A DNA stretch of 64,000 nt from Gnetum montanum (Eukaryota; Streptophyta; Gnetopsida; Gnetales; Gnetaceae). Below are positions 1 to 11,978 of this stretch, in pieces (position 1 is the first letter of the stretch; the number at the start of each line of letters is the position of its first letter). Location of the stretch: the NCBI GenBank assembly GCA_015680685.1, contig MNCI01020803.1, positions 94,289-158,288 of the forward strand. Direction: 5' to 3'. Made by a program: the position numbers and the translations under genes. The notes under the pieces were generated by a model that was not told where the DNA came from, did no database searches, and was given only the letters and a program-made list of their open reading frames with translations.

Positions 1-658
1 TTGATCTTCAAGATGTAACTTCTTGTTGTAACATCCAATTTGTAATGGAAAGTTTGTATTCATAAAAATTCTCTTTAAAATAGATGGTTATGTGAAAATG
101 TACAAAGTATTGAAAAAATTGTTAATTGATTGGTTACTTAGAAAAGGCATAGTTCTTCCTTGTTTCTTGTTGTAACTTTCCAAGAAAATAATAGAGCTCT
201 GCATCGTTTGCAATGGATTTTTATCCTTTGCATTAAAGGGTTTTGCATGTAAATTCCGCTGTGTTTTACTATTTCATTAATTTAATTTGCTGTTGTTTTG
301 ACTAAGAGAGTAACTTGGAGCATCTGGAGGTGATCATTCGCCACAATTCAAATAAAAAATAATTAATATAACAAAAAAAACTTTTAAAATAATATAATTA
401 AACATAAAACAAGTGCCAACCAGCAATCCGAGTCGATCGAAGTTCAAACAAAGTCCACATGTTTGCCGAGAGTATATAATCATTGGTGCGAATATATTGG
501 CCTTCAAACAAACGTTCAGCTAGAAAAGTCATTATCCAGGGCTCCACGGAAGTAGCACAGAAAAATAAGTGGCGAGGAATTGGCATCATTAAAGGATGAT
601 AAAGAGAATGATGCTTCGACAATATGTTTTTTTTCCACATCATGTAAATCTGCAAGTT
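1..658. other. AT-rich non-coding flank
   Basis: No gene is recognised here. The stretch is AT-rich with scattered stop codons in all frames. The one modest open frame, on the minus strand at 398-655, has no recognisable motif and runs into the low-complexity edge of the downstream repeat. Confidence 0.5.
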
Positions 659-905
659 GGAATTTTGGTCTCGGAACAGGATCTATTCAATTCTATTGTT
701 TTAAACTCTGTTGCGGGAACGCAACGGATTCATAAAGTTTCGCGTTTTTCGTTGCGGAAACAGATCTCTTTTCAAAACGTCGTTTTGGAATTTTGCTCTC
801 GGGAACAGGATCTATTCCAATTCTATGGTTTTAAAAACGCAACGTATTCATGAAGTTTCACGTTTTTTCGTTGCGGAAACGGATCTCGTTTTAAAACGTC
901 GTTTC
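659..905. repeat. 128-bp imperfect tandem duplication at the left edge of the MITE
   Basis: A unit opening GGAATTTTG, then a 'CTCGGAACAGGATCTATTC'-like core and 'GCAACG..TTCATAAAGTTTCGCG', starts at 659 and again at 787. The unit includes host flank plus the left end of the MITE. The duplication therefore happened after the MITE inserted, or during its excision and repair. The second unit lacks the CTCTGTTGCGGG terminal stretch. Confidence 0.75.
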
Positions 906-1624
906 GCATAAACAGTAACCGTTACTTGGTGGGCGAAACTGAGTAGACTGAAACGTTTTTGACACATTTTCGTTGATTTTATTTTTTAATTTTAAGGTTT
1001 CAAGATATGAAAGTATCCCATGCTTTATTCTCAACAACTGCATCTATCATGAATTAAATGCAAATCTGTCATAAATTAAATGCAGATCTGTAACGAATTG
1101 AATGTGTATGTGAAACGGCAAACATTGAGAAAAAAAAATTTAGGTTTTATTCTACGGCAAAGATGCCAATAAGTTTGGGGCCTGTGCTGTGAACGCTGGT
1201 AATCTGGCTATTTACGTAATTTCTATCTAAGTTTATTATTGATGGGAATTGTTCTTAGTTATCAATAAATAAAAATATTGTAAATTTTTATAGATAAAAA
1301 TCATTGCATTGTATTGCATTTTAAATTGTTGTTCTATGAATAAAGAAATATACACATAATTTTACTAAAATATAAAAATTGCTAAAATTACTAATCGATT
1401 TTAAAGCTCGTTTCGTTTTTCGCAACCTGATTGTTTGCGGTTTACGTTACGTTGCCGTTGCCGTCACATTGCACCGTTCCGTTTCTGGTCTGATTGTTTG
1501 CAGTTTGCGTTGCGTTGCCGTTGCCGTCACATTGCACCGTTCCCAATTCTGGTAACCTGATTGTTTGCAGTTTCCGTTGCATTGCCGTTGCCGTCACATT
1601 GCACCGTTCCCGTTTCTAACTATG
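707..1624. mobile_element. Mutator-like MITE, copy 1, upstream of the TNL gene
   Basis: This is a non-coding element of about 0.9 kb with terminal sequence TCTGTTGCGGGAACGCAACG at the left. The right end, read in reverse complement, gives TAGTTAGAAACGGGAACGG, so the ends form degenerate inverted repeats. It is flanked by an imperfect 9-bp duplication, GTTTTAAAC (698-706) and GTTTTAAGG (1625-1633). A related copy lies at 48766-49251 with a perfect 9-bp duplication. Nine-base target duplications are the hallmark of Mutator-superfamily elements. No transposase is present, so it is non-autonomous. Its right edge is only about 140 bp from the TNL start codon. The name rests on TSD length and weak TIRs; a hAT-type element (8 bp) is less likely. 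Confidence 0.65.
1428..1624. repeat. Three tandem copies of the MITE right subterminal unit
   Basis: A 63-67 bp unit, opening TGATTGTTTGC and containing GTTGCCGTTGCCGTCACATT followed by GCACCGTTCC, begins at 1428, 1491 and 1558. Copy 2 of the MITE (48766-49251) has the unit once, so the array expanded in this copy. Confidence 0.8.
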
Positions 1625-1766
1625 GTTTTAAGGAAAGGCCAACCCTGGTGCAATTTCTTGCAGGGAAAGTTTGCACTGTTGGACAACTGAAACCACTGGG
1701 TCGCCATTGCTGATTTAGTTTCCAGCTGAATTCTCTGCAACCGGATCAAACTTGTAATAGAAGAAG

Positions 1767-4700
1767 ATGAATCCGCGGAAGATGTTCGATACGAAAGAAA
1801 AAGGTTTGAAGATAGTTCTAACAGAGCCAGAGCCTAAACCACAGATCAGGACTACTAAAATACAGCGACTGGAGCCTCGGCCGCCTTTGTCAGCTAAGGA
1901 TGCTGTTCTGGGCTCATGTTGTATGAGTTCCGTCAACAGATTCGACGTGTTCATCAATCACAGAGGCCCTGATACAAAGCAAACGATGGCTATTCACATG
2001 TATGATCTGCTTCGAGACAGAGGCGTTGCTACGTTTTTGGATAAAGAAGAGTTGCAGGGTGGAGACAGTCTTTCAGAGGTGATAGAAGAAGCCATTGAAT
2101 GTTCTAAGGTCCAGGTTTGCATATTTTCCAGTGGATATGCAGCGTCTGTTTGGTGCCTCATGGAATTGGAGATGATTATGGAGAAATATGAAATGGGCAA
2201 ATGTGTGGTGATTCCAATCTTCTACGATGTCAGTCCCTCGGATGTTCGACGTTTGAAGGGTGTTTTTGGGCAGGGCTTTGAAAAGCACAGTCGCAGACAG
2301 GGCAGCCAAGTCATGGAGGGGTGGAGAAAAGCTTTATGCAAGGTCTCCAACATCAGTGGATACGAGGGTAAAGGGTAAGCCATTACCATACTTTTTGTTT
2401 ATCAGAGTTTAATTGTACACCCGAACATGGTCACGGGATCATCCTTTTTACTTGCTACGGTTAAGCATAATGTTACCCTAGATTTTACTTGTAAAAGAAG
2501 GGTACTAATTCTCTTTCCAAAAGAATTTTTGGATAATACTTGATAATTTAGCTTATCTTGCAAATGGTTTAAAATTTAGAATTATGATACCTTAGACACT
2601 GGTCCAATAGATCCATGGGTCTCAGTGGAAGTAAGAAAAAGTTTCAGTTTCAGTAATCCCTAATCCAAATAAAAAAAAGTTTCAGTTTCAGTAATTCCTT
2701 TTAGATAGGTTCAAATAAAAACAATTCTTGCAGTACAAATGAACTGATTTTGAGCAATAAGAAATTTGATTTTCTTTCTTTCATGCACGCAAAATGTTTC
2801 TAATAGTTTGCTTTTTCTTTATGTCCTTTTTAAAGTTTAAACATTTGTCAAGGTTCACAAAGAAATCTATATAGATGATCATCCTGTTATGAATTATTAA
2901 ATGGTTGCCATGATAAACATTTATATCAGTGATGCTTTGGATAATAAAACTAAATAAATCAGGAATATGGTCCCGATAAGACATGTTCTCTTTCTCATTT
3001 TGATGAGTTTCTTTATTATTTTGGTTGCTAGGGAACTTTGTATGACCGTTGTTAACAGGGTATGCCAACATCTGGAAGTTGGAATGGTTGCTACTCCGGG
3101 AAAAGTAGTTGGAATAAAAGACCTCTTATCCAGCGTTAAGCATGAGATAATGAGGTGCCATAATGAGGCCTATTCTGTGACATTGGTGCAAATCAGTGGT
3201 ATTGGAGGCATTGGCAAAACCACCTTTGCAAGGAGTCTTTACAATGACATATATTCTCAATTTGAGAGGCACTGCTTTGTTGAGGATGTCAATGGAGTGG
3301 TAGAAAAGAATGGTGTAAATGCAGTCCAAAGACAACTTCTTAATAAGCTTCTCAGGTATGATCCAAACGTCAGTGGAAGTGAAGGAAAACAACTCTTAAA
3401 GCAAAGGTTGCAAAATGCGGATATCTTAGTTGTTTTGGATAATATCAGCAGAGAAAATTGTTTAAGTGTTGTTTTCATTGACGATTATGTTTGTCTTGGT
3501 GCTTCTAGCATCATTATTGTAACAAGTAGGGAGAGTGGAGTTTTGCAACAGGACATGAAGATTGCCAAGAGCTGTAAAAATTTGATTTCTCTGCAAATAA
3601 CCAACCTTCCCTTCCAGGAATCGAGGGAAATATTTTGTCACTATGCATTTGAAGAAACCCAGGTTGTGAGCACCCAATTCAATGATTTGATTAATAAAAT
3701 TGTCAACAAATGTGATGGCATTCCTTTAGCCCTGGCTTTATTGGGTAGATACCTTTATGGAAGAGATATTGTCTTTTGGAAAAAATTTTGGGTCACAATA
3801 AGAGATTCTTTACCTCCCAACTTGAAGAAAATAATAAGATTCAGCTATGATAATCTTGAAATAGAGCTTGAAAAACGTTTGTTCTTAGATGTGGCCATAT
3901 TTTTCCGTTTGGAAAGTGTTGATCTTTTAAAAAAATGCAGTGGCAAGGATGATGTGGATGAAGCTAAAATTTCAGTTGCTCTAGATAATTTGCAAAGAAA
4001 GCTTTTAATTGATGTACAGGATGGAATCCTCTTTATGCATGATTTGCTTGTGGATTTAGGCAAAACGATAGTGGAAGATGAGAGTTCTGACCCTGGCCAT
4101 CGTAGTCGGCTCTGGAATCCTTCAGATATAAGAGAAGTATTATCTGATAACATGGTACGAGTTTCATCGGTGTTGTTGATTTGCACGTTTTGGTTTTCCT
4201 TTCCCTTATTAACAAATGTTTTTATTATTGCACCTAGAATCAAATAAAAGATGCAAAAGTAACTTGGTTTAACTTTCAGGGAACAGATAAGATTAAAGGG
4301 CTAAGCTTAATTTGGAAAGGTGCGGCTATCTTAGATGAAGATGAAAATGGTGAACCATGTCCATGGTCTGCTGATGCATTCGCTGAAATGTCTTCTTTGG
4401 AGTTTTTGATTTTGGATGGATATTGCATTCAAGGTATAGACTTATCTTTTAAGTTCTTTATTCGTGCAATGAGCAATGGGTTGATTTAACTGAATGTTTT
4501 TTCCTTGTTTTGTTTACAAAGGTGATTTTTCCAAGCTATCCAAAAGACTCTTATTCCTTAAATGGGCCCATTTTCCATTGGAAAGCATTCCAACTACGCT
4601 TTGCATAAAGCGTGCAAGAGTCATCTTGTTGTCCAATGGATTAAACAGAGGGGTATGGGAACATTCACCAAAGGTGAGGTTTTCATTTTTCAAAGCCAAA

Positions 4701-6158
4701 ACCCACGCTTATACATGTCAAGATTGCCCAAAATGTAATCACTTGTCCTGTTTGTTACAGGATGCTCCGGTAAACCTGCGAGCTCTTATTTTACATGAGT
4801 GTAGCAAAATACAGAGAATTCCAGAATTCAGTGCAAGGTTCAGACAACTGTCTTCCATAGCACTTAACAGTCTGGTATCTCTGCAAACTATTCCAGATAC
4901 CTTTGGCTTGCTACAAGGACTGAAACATCTGTCTCTGGTAGAATGTATAACCTTAAAGATACTCCCCGAAACAATTGGAGACCTGAAGAACCTACATGAA
5001 TTATATGTGCATGACTGTTCCCAGTTAAAGTCATTGCCACTCTCACTGGGACAGCTACAGCAATTGGAGTGTTTAAACCTCAAATTCTGCCGAGGTTTGG
5101 AACAGCTCCCAGAGACATTTGGGGATCTGCAAAACTTGCGCCTGTGTCTTATCCACGGGTGCAGCAGACTCGGTTCCTTGCCAGAATCTTTTAAACACCT
5201 CCCACAGATAGAGTCCGTAAAAATCGTGGAATGCTGCAATTTGGGTATCTCAGAAAATTGTTTTGCAGAGATGAATACTCTTCAAAAGCTAGATATTTGG
5301 AGCTGTTGCAGTAAGTGCAAAGTACCCAAATTACCTTGTCTCAATCAACAGAACCGCCTGAAATCTGTGTCCGTGCGTAATGTGTGTGACGGCGATCTCC
5401 ACCATGCCAGAGCCAGATTGGCTTCCCCACTCCTCTCTGGAGTGGAAGAGTTGCCTGATAACATGGAAAATCTACGCCAATTGCATTATCTTGAATTGAA
5501 AGACCATGCTTTAATGCAATTGCCAGAGTCTATGGGCAATCTTTCTCTTTTACGATCATTGAGACTGACTGAGCTGTGGAATCTGCAAGAGCTGCCAGAA
5601 TCCATAGGCAATCTTTCAGGTCTCCAATATTTGTATATTAAGGTGTGCTGGAGTCTGCAACAGCTTCCACAATCTATCGGGAGCCTCCAACAACTGAAAT
5701 ATCTGCATATATGCGGTTGCTGGAATTTACAGCAACTGCCTCCCAGCCTTGGCAACTTACAGAATTTGTCACGCCTGGAGATCGTGGATTGCCCTGTATT
5801 GAAAGGATTGCCATGTACGCTGGGAAATCTTTCAAACATGGTATGGCTCACTGTGAAAAACTGTTCAGCGATTGAAGTTATCCACGTACAGGCAATGCAT
5901 AGACTTTCGCATCTCAAGGTAGTCGCCTGTGACAACCTCAGAACCATTGCTGGGATTGGCGGGTGTATCGACTTTTTGGCAATACTGGAGATCCGAGGCT
6001 GCGACCAGTTTAGCTTTGAGGATTGCTCTGTGCTTGGTAGTCAACGGCAACGTAAGTTTGAAGCAATATGCCTGTCGCTCAACCAAGAATTTCTTACAAG
6101 ATACGATTACAACGATTTTGCGGTAATTCTTCAATCATTCCAGTTCGTATTCAGTTAA
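1767..6158 (+). CDS. TIR-NB-ARC-LRR (TNL) disease-resistance receptor
   Basis: Intracellular immune receptor of the TNL class. Proposed exons are 1767-2374, 3032-4154, 4280-4433, 4522-4673 and 4761-6158; all joins have GT-AG borders and keep phase, giving about 1144 aa. The TIR domain starts near residue 59 (FDVFINHRGPDT), and the WCLMEL segment carries the Glu (about residue 133) that serves as catalytic residue in NADase-active plant TIRs. NB-ARC motifs follow: P-loop GIGGIGKTT (about 259), kinase-2 ILVVLDN (about 333), RNBS-B IIIVTSRE, GLPL as GIPLAL (about 431) and MHD as MHDLLVDLG (about 537). Exon 3 gives the NL-linker type GTDKIKGLSL. LRRs of the 'LPESIGNLSxLxxLxL' type fill exon 5. 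The start is the first Met giving the full TIR; about 58 residues precede the TIR. A strong donor (GTAAGT) at 6052 suggests that some transcripts skip the 6158 stop and join exons at 7334-8472. Confidence 0.88.
4674..4760 (+). other. 87-nt in-frame TNL intron 4
   Basis: The intron runs from GTGAGG at 4674 to TTACAG at 4760. Its length is a multiple of three and it has no stop codon. If it is retained it inserts 29 residues, including a cysteine-dense CQDCPKCNHLSC stretch, between the last NL-linker segment and the LRR. Splicing joins 'HSPK' to 'DAPVNLRAL', which matches the usual TNL sequence ('VNLRALILHECSK'), so removal is the default reading. Confidence 0.7.
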
Positions 6159-7254
6159 AGTAACCTGATTGTCTATGATCAATCTGTTTTCTTAAACTTA
6201 TTTATTTATTTTAAATAATGGAATTGACATTCCTAACAAGGCTAGGCTAGGATGATGATGAATGAAATTGTTATTCCTCTTCCACCTACCAGATAAACAA
6301 ACAACCATGTACATTCCTCTTTTAGATTTATAAACTTATAACTAACAATATTGTTTCCCTTATAATTTTTCTAAAATTTGAAGTTTATCTTTTTAACCAA
6401 CCCACACCAATGTTAGGTTCCATGACCTCTCTTACAAAACTTTAAAATTTTATTCTTGCTGCAATAGAAACTAAATAAAACATAGGGGTATTGGCCTCAC
6501 CATACTTGTCCTCTATAATGACACCGTTAACAAGTCAACAAAAAATACTTTATAGAATTAGCTGCCGGTGGTGACCTATCAGCAGTGCACTTGAAATCAT
6601 TCTGCATTTTCTAAATAACTTATAAAAGGATTATTAGTATTTTTTATTTTTATTGAATAACATAGGATCAACTTGAATCTTGGATCCAAATTTTCTTCTG
6701 CAAAAGATTTTGATTAGTGGGTAACTTTCTGTAAAGCATCTTACTGGCCAAGATTTAAATGCCAGCAAAAACCAGATTCTAGTCAATATTGTGCTCTTTG
6801 TTAAATATAATGAGTGAAAATGGGATTCCATGTTCTCGGTGAGTGAAAATGAGATTCCACTTAAAATTGTGCTTTGTTAAATGCAAGGAATGAAAATGGG
6901 TTCCCCTAAATATTGCATGCTTTGTGAAATATTCTGATTATCAGACCACTTGGATCACTTTCACAGCTGATTGTGCAAAGAAACATGCTGACAAACTCAT
7001 TGTGGTATAGACTAAAAGAATCTCTAAATTGGAAAGTGATTAATAATATATTATTAATAACATTAACAAAGTGAAAACCCAGGGTGTAAGTATTTTGTCT
7101 TCATTACTTAAAACGCCAAGTCTATTTAAGACACAAAGCTGTCATGCAGTCTCCCATAACAAAGCATAATTGATGTCTTGTATATATGCCTAAGATCCAT
7201 CCTCCACCCAACCACTCTTGTATTCACGTTTAAAACGATACTCGCTTTCTTCAA
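6159..7254. other. AT-rich spacer, possibly a TNL intron
   Basis: No coding sequence is recognised. A short direct repeat ('gtgagtgaaaatgrgattcca') occurs near 6810 and 6838. A TATATAT stretch near 7182 and another TATTTAA near 7122 could serve a promoter for the downstream exons. Alternatively the whole stretch is intron, from the GTAAGT donor at 6052 to the AG at 7333. Confidence 0.4.
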
Positions 7255-8472
7255 ATGGATATACCAAAAAATAAAAAGTTTCGTTTTCTCCCTTCTGATA
7301 TATATGTTTATGTTGGAATGCAGAACTTAACAGGTTTGATGGAGAAGCTAGAAAAGAACTCCCTGCCTTCACAAATCATATTGAATGCAAAAGTGAGCCC
7401 CTGTTTCTTTCCCAGGCTAAGACAAAGGCTAACTTCTGTCCTTAGCCGCACAGACAACCGCTCACTTTTGGTTCATCAACTGTCCGCACATGATAACAGG
7501 CTCACACTTGTCAATAACCCCTTCGGCAAAGGATTCTTCGCATCCATAACATGTTTTATCAGTGCAGCTTACACTGAGAGTTACGCAGATGATCTTTCCC
7601 CGCCAACATCCAAATTTCGTCGTAGCATTCAGGGCATTTATGGAACAACCTTTTCCCAATTTGGTTTTGGGGAAGAAATCCATTTTGAAATGCATTCAAT
7701 CTCTGTACTACCCACGGCGCAGACGGGTGATTTTATGGACATTGTAGCAGAGGAGGAACGAGGCTATCCACTGTACCAGGCGTTTGCACAGGAAGGGTGG
7801 GTTATCTGTGCAGGACAAGCAGAAATGGAAATACCGATGCTTTTAGATGTGTGCAGAACCTTTTATTTAGAACTCCAACGCCAGCATTTGCTGTCTGATG
7901 CATGGAGTAAACTGCCTTGCGAGCTAAATCTCTTCAGCTTTTCAGCACTTGATATTGCAAACTGCAAGATCACAAAGATCTGTCGTTACTGCAACACTTG
8001 CGTTATGGTGAGGAATAATCCACGATATATATCTTAGTTGATTTTGTTTTCATATGCAATTCTAGCTTCGTTACCTTGAATAATGGCTCCTTCTTTCAAA
8101 CAGGAAGAAGAAACAGATTTAACTTTGAAGAGAAGGCGGAGCCTTTTTGCAGACGATTATGCATTAGAGTTGCTGCAAAAGAGGAGGAAATTCAATTTTG
8201 TGGCAACCAATGTGTTTGAATGTGACTTTGAAACCACGGCCAACTTGTATGAAATGTTAATTTCTATAACACATAAAGGGAAGGTGGGCTATACAAGAAA
8301 ATTGCAACGGAATGTTTCAAGGTCAAGCAAGGGCAATGAGATTCCTCAGCTTCTCCAGACGCTTCTTCAGAATAGAGCTTTTGATTTGAAATCAAGAGGC
8401 GTCAAGGACAGGAAGGTAGAATTATGTACCACACTTGCACAAAAGCCTCGGTGGTATCAAATAGTCATCTAG
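7255..8472 (+). CDS. Two-exon coding region: candidate TNL C-terminal extension or small separate gene
   Basis: There are two exons. The first is open from 7255 to a donor at 8008 (ATG|GTGAGG). The second runs from the AACAG acceptor at 8103 to a stop at 8472. The 96-nt intron 8008-8103 is phase 0. The protein is not recognised. It includes segments such as SLLVHQLSAHDNRLTLVNN and GWVICAGQAEMEIPMLL, has a compact alpha/beta look, and shows no membrane span or signal peptide. The second exon is basic (LKRRRS, LLQKRRK), like a nuclear-localisation region. If the TNL uses the donor at 6052 and the acceptor at 7333, phases match exactly and the combined receptor would be about 1456 aa, in which case the first 79 nt of the open frame are intron. 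The alternative is an independent gene starting at Met 7255 behind the TATATAT at 7182. Confidence 0.55.
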
Positions 8473-9940
8473 GCATGGAAGTATTCATGTAAAGCTTATG
8501 AAATTGGAACCTAATGAATTATTACAGCCCAACACCTAAAAAATCCAGGGAACAGAAGATGTGCACATTCTATGAAAGAGAATTAAATTCATCAAAATAC
8601 CTTTTGCTTTGTACAAATAAAAATAAGTATACAAATATTTTCCAAAATATGTAAAACATGCAACAGACAATGTTTATTTTAGGAACTTTTGACTTACATA
8701 ATTGATATATATGTTGTGTTCTTAAACAAATTCATCCATCTTCTACTTTCTATCCTTTAACTAATAAGAACTTAATATGAGATTACTCAAGGGTTGCTAG
8801 TTTGAAGTAGAAATTTAGAGCAAAATAAATGACCCTTGAATTTAGGTGATTTTTTTGTATATACTCAAAATAAAAAATTTTCTTACCTTTTACCCTCAAA
8901 TTTATCTTTTTAGGTTCTTTCTACTAAAATTTTATCTTAAGAGATATTTGACTTATTTAACCAAAGTATCTCCAGAAAGGGCCAACCTTTTTCTTTTCTC
9001 TCTTTGATGACAACTTAACAATACTTGGATTACTATATTACCTATATAAACAAGTAATTAACACAACTTCACCGTGTATAATTAACATCTCATGGTTTAT
9101 TAATGATAGTAATTGAATTACCATAATTGGAATTAGACTATATATGAGATCATATATAAAAGATAGGCACATGGATAAATACATTTTTTTAATGATCATA
9201 ACAAAAATCATGATATGTGGCATGAGTAATAAAATGTAGGATTTTATTATAGGAAATGAACCTGTGAACAGAACTTCATATTGTAATTATCTTGGCCTAG
9301 AATGCTCTTCAATTATAAATGAGTTTGGTTCATTATTCAAACAGTTGCTAGTTGTAGGAAAGACATTTTTTGCTTTGAAAATTAAATATAAGAAGGAATA
9401 TACATTGGCTTAAGCTTTTGATATCTGTATACAATTCTATTATATTGTTGTTCAACTAACTACTCTTTATAAGTGTATAATATGAGGTCATGCTCTATCA
9501 AATAAATATTAGAAAACTATTGAAAACAAATAGAAGATATTTAGAAGCTTTTTTTTTCTGCTTAATGAATTCAAAATGAATAAATAGATATAATATGATA
9601 TTATGCTTCTTAAAATAGAGATGATGCCCTTAAAAGTTGAAACTATTTAGTAGTTTAAAACTTACATTCATAATCTTTTTGAATCCTTGTTGCATAAATC
9701 CTTCAAAAAAGTGATTATGAAAACCCATGATAAACAATGATTTCATGAGGGAGTTCTATGGCTTAATAAATATATATTGAAGAGTACATTCTTTATTTTA
9801 ATCATGTGCAACTTTGTAAATTCAAAAAAAAATGTAGCATTTCAAAAATCTTAGGAAAATGTAAGAGGAAAAAAATTCTATTTGAATAGTATTTGAGAAG
9901 CCCTTAATTCAAAGACAAACCATTTATCTATTATTCCTTG
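8473..9940. other. AT-rich non-coding stretch
   Basis: Nothing coding is recognised. Stop codons are dense in all frames and homopolymer A/T runs are frequent. It contains the presumed 3' UTR of the preceding exons. Confidence 0.5.
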
Positions 9941-10720
9941 TGTAACACCCTCAGGATTTTTAGAAAGATTAACACTTCTATCTTTTACCCTTACATTGAT
10001 TCTGCAATTTGACCTTGGGTTAATAGAGGGTCATGTACTTTTGATTTATTTGAGTATGTGATATTTTTTCATTATTTGGCATTTTGGCACGACTTAATAA
10101 TTAGTGTAATTGTATTTTGATTTTCTTTTAATGAGTCCTACTCTTTTATGATACTGGTTGCCATATAATCACATGATCATTATCTTTAGTGGCATGATAC
10201 ATCATTAACAGGTTAGCTTGCATGAGACGTAATTATTGGTTAATTAGGGTTGAGATCATACTAACATGATTTTTATTTAATACATCTCACCTCCTAGCAT
10301 TTGTGGTTAATATGAGAATTTATATTTTTATATTTCTTTGTATTTTGATTATTATCTTATGATGCTAACCTTGCTCTAGATAAGGACAGGATGACTAGAT
10401 GTAGGTCCTACTAAAGATGATGTTTATCTTTATCTTGAATGTGCTACATAGTACAGGTTAGTTAATAAGTCTTAGGTCAGAATTTTTTAGAAGCCAGGTA
10501 CGAGAATTTGTAATTTCACCTTTATAAGCAAGTTGTTTGTTTCTCTCTCAACCATCATTTTTTATTCATGTCTTCTTCTATTTTAAGTTTATTGGTGCTT
10601 TGTGCTTGGGATCTCGAGAGGCTTGTTTATTAGCAAGGAATATCTTGTTGGTTTAGGAAGGTACTATATTTGTTCTTTGTTTCAAATTCTATCATAGGTA
10701 TAACGCTAAATTTTTTTCTT
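9941..10720 (+). repeat. Possible decayed solo LTR
   Basis: Starts TGTAACACCCTCAGGATTT, a beginning seen in many plant gypsy LTRs. An internal TTTATAAGCAAG TATA-like site near 10523 is followed by a pyrimidine-rich stretch, as in an LTR promoter. No matching second copy, PBS or target duplication was found in the window and the right edge is arbitrary, so this is tentative. Confidence 0.25.
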
Positions 10721-10843
10721 GATGCCTTTTATGATTCTTATGGTTGCTAGAGTTATCATAGCTGATAGATCTTGGAGGATAGTAGCAGATTTAGATGTAG
10801 TAGAACCTACAAAATGTGCAAGTGGTGTCACCTTAACAAATAG

Positions 10844-10895
10844 TGATGAGCAACAAGGTATCTCTACGCTCAACTATATAAATCACTGAGGCATT
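10844..10895 (-). mobile_element. LTR C, left fragment (3' LTR of a minus-strand gypsy-type element)
   Basis: Begins TGATGAGCAACAAGGTA and aligns with the first about 50 bp of the LTR at 63406 (TGATGAGCAATGAAGGTA). It is interrupted by element A after GCATT (10891-10895); the LTR resumes with ACATT at 45358. The two halves join into an LTR of about 860 bp in the same orientation as LTRs B and D. Confidence 0.75.
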
Positions 10896-11853
10896 TGATG
10901 AGTCATTAGTTGGCTGGGTTATCTGATAAAAAGTCAACTTTTTGGTAGGCTCTGACAACAAGGCTCTGATAACAAGGTCCCGATAACTAGGCCTCGTTGA
11001 TATGGCCCCATCGATGCATCATTTCATGCATCGACAAGGCCCCATCAACACATCCTAGCAATAAAATCTATAAATACGTGCTCACAGCCATGTTTATGCA
11101 ATTCTTTTGTCAATAGCAAATTGTAGTTACAGTGAAGATCTTGCAGTTTTTCCATTTGAAAGTTAGAATTTCTCCCCCCAAGTGCTCGTAGCAGCAATCA
11201 TTGAGTGTACGAATCTTTATTCGAGCATTGTTGCACCTAAGCACAACAGTGTATATGGCAATAAAAATGAGCGAACTGATAAACCTTGCAGCACTTTGGA
11301 TAGATTAGCTATTTCATTTATGCATTTAATGCTTTCAATTAGTTATTAAATATTTTCCAGTTATTATGTTAATGAAGCAATTAAGTGAGATAGATTACAC
11401 ACATAAGTACGACCACTTCAAGCATAACACATATTCACTTGGTAATCCCAACAACATTATTGCTTGGTACGCCTAGTAGCATAGTGCTTGGTTGCCCAAT
11501 AGTGGATATGTAGGTCCAGGACATGTACAGAAAGTGGGATTAGATGCTTATGTTAGGGTTACTTAAATGCTAGTTGATTAGTTAATTTAGATTAGTTAAT
11601 CAAATACTTTTTATCTACATTTTGAGCACCAAACTATAAAACACAAAATGATAAAAATTGGATGCCCCAATTACACTTATACCAACGTCTATCACAAGTG
11701 TAATTGGAAAGACAATGATTAACCTTAAGGCAAGATTCACTTCCTAAAGGACTAGTGCATCGGAAACAATAAAGTCTACAAAATTTAACTGAATCGCATG
11801 TAAACACTTTATGATGTGTATGGTTGGGTGTAGGGGTACGTCGCTGCTCATCA
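10896..11853 (+). repeat. Element A 5' LTR
   Basis: 958 bp, TGATGAGTCATTAG to CGCTGCTCATCA. U3 has about two copies of a 14-bp AATAACAAGGCTCT-type unit; TATAAATA lies near 11070. It pairs with 44262-45357. Confidence 0.85.
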
Positions 11854-11873
11854 TTGGCACTATTGCTAGGGAT
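11854..11873 (+). promoter_or_regulatory. Element A primer-binding site (degenerate)
   Basis: TTGGCACTATTGCTAGGGAT lies immediately after the LTR. It is close to the TTGGCGCCGTTGCCGGGGA type PBS common in plant gypsy elements. The differences are mainly C-to-T or G-to-A changes, as expected from methylated-cytosine decay. Confidence 0.65.
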
Positions 11874-11978
11874 GGTGCTAGTTATCTAGATTAGTTATAT
11901 CATACATGATTGCTATAAATGCATTAACAAACTATCTTTGAGAAAATACTAAGTCATACACATTATACACCAACAACA

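Noticed and set aside
5486-5947. Antisense frame of 153 codons in the TNL LRR
   Set aside because: Repeat-driven shadow of LRR coding sequence.
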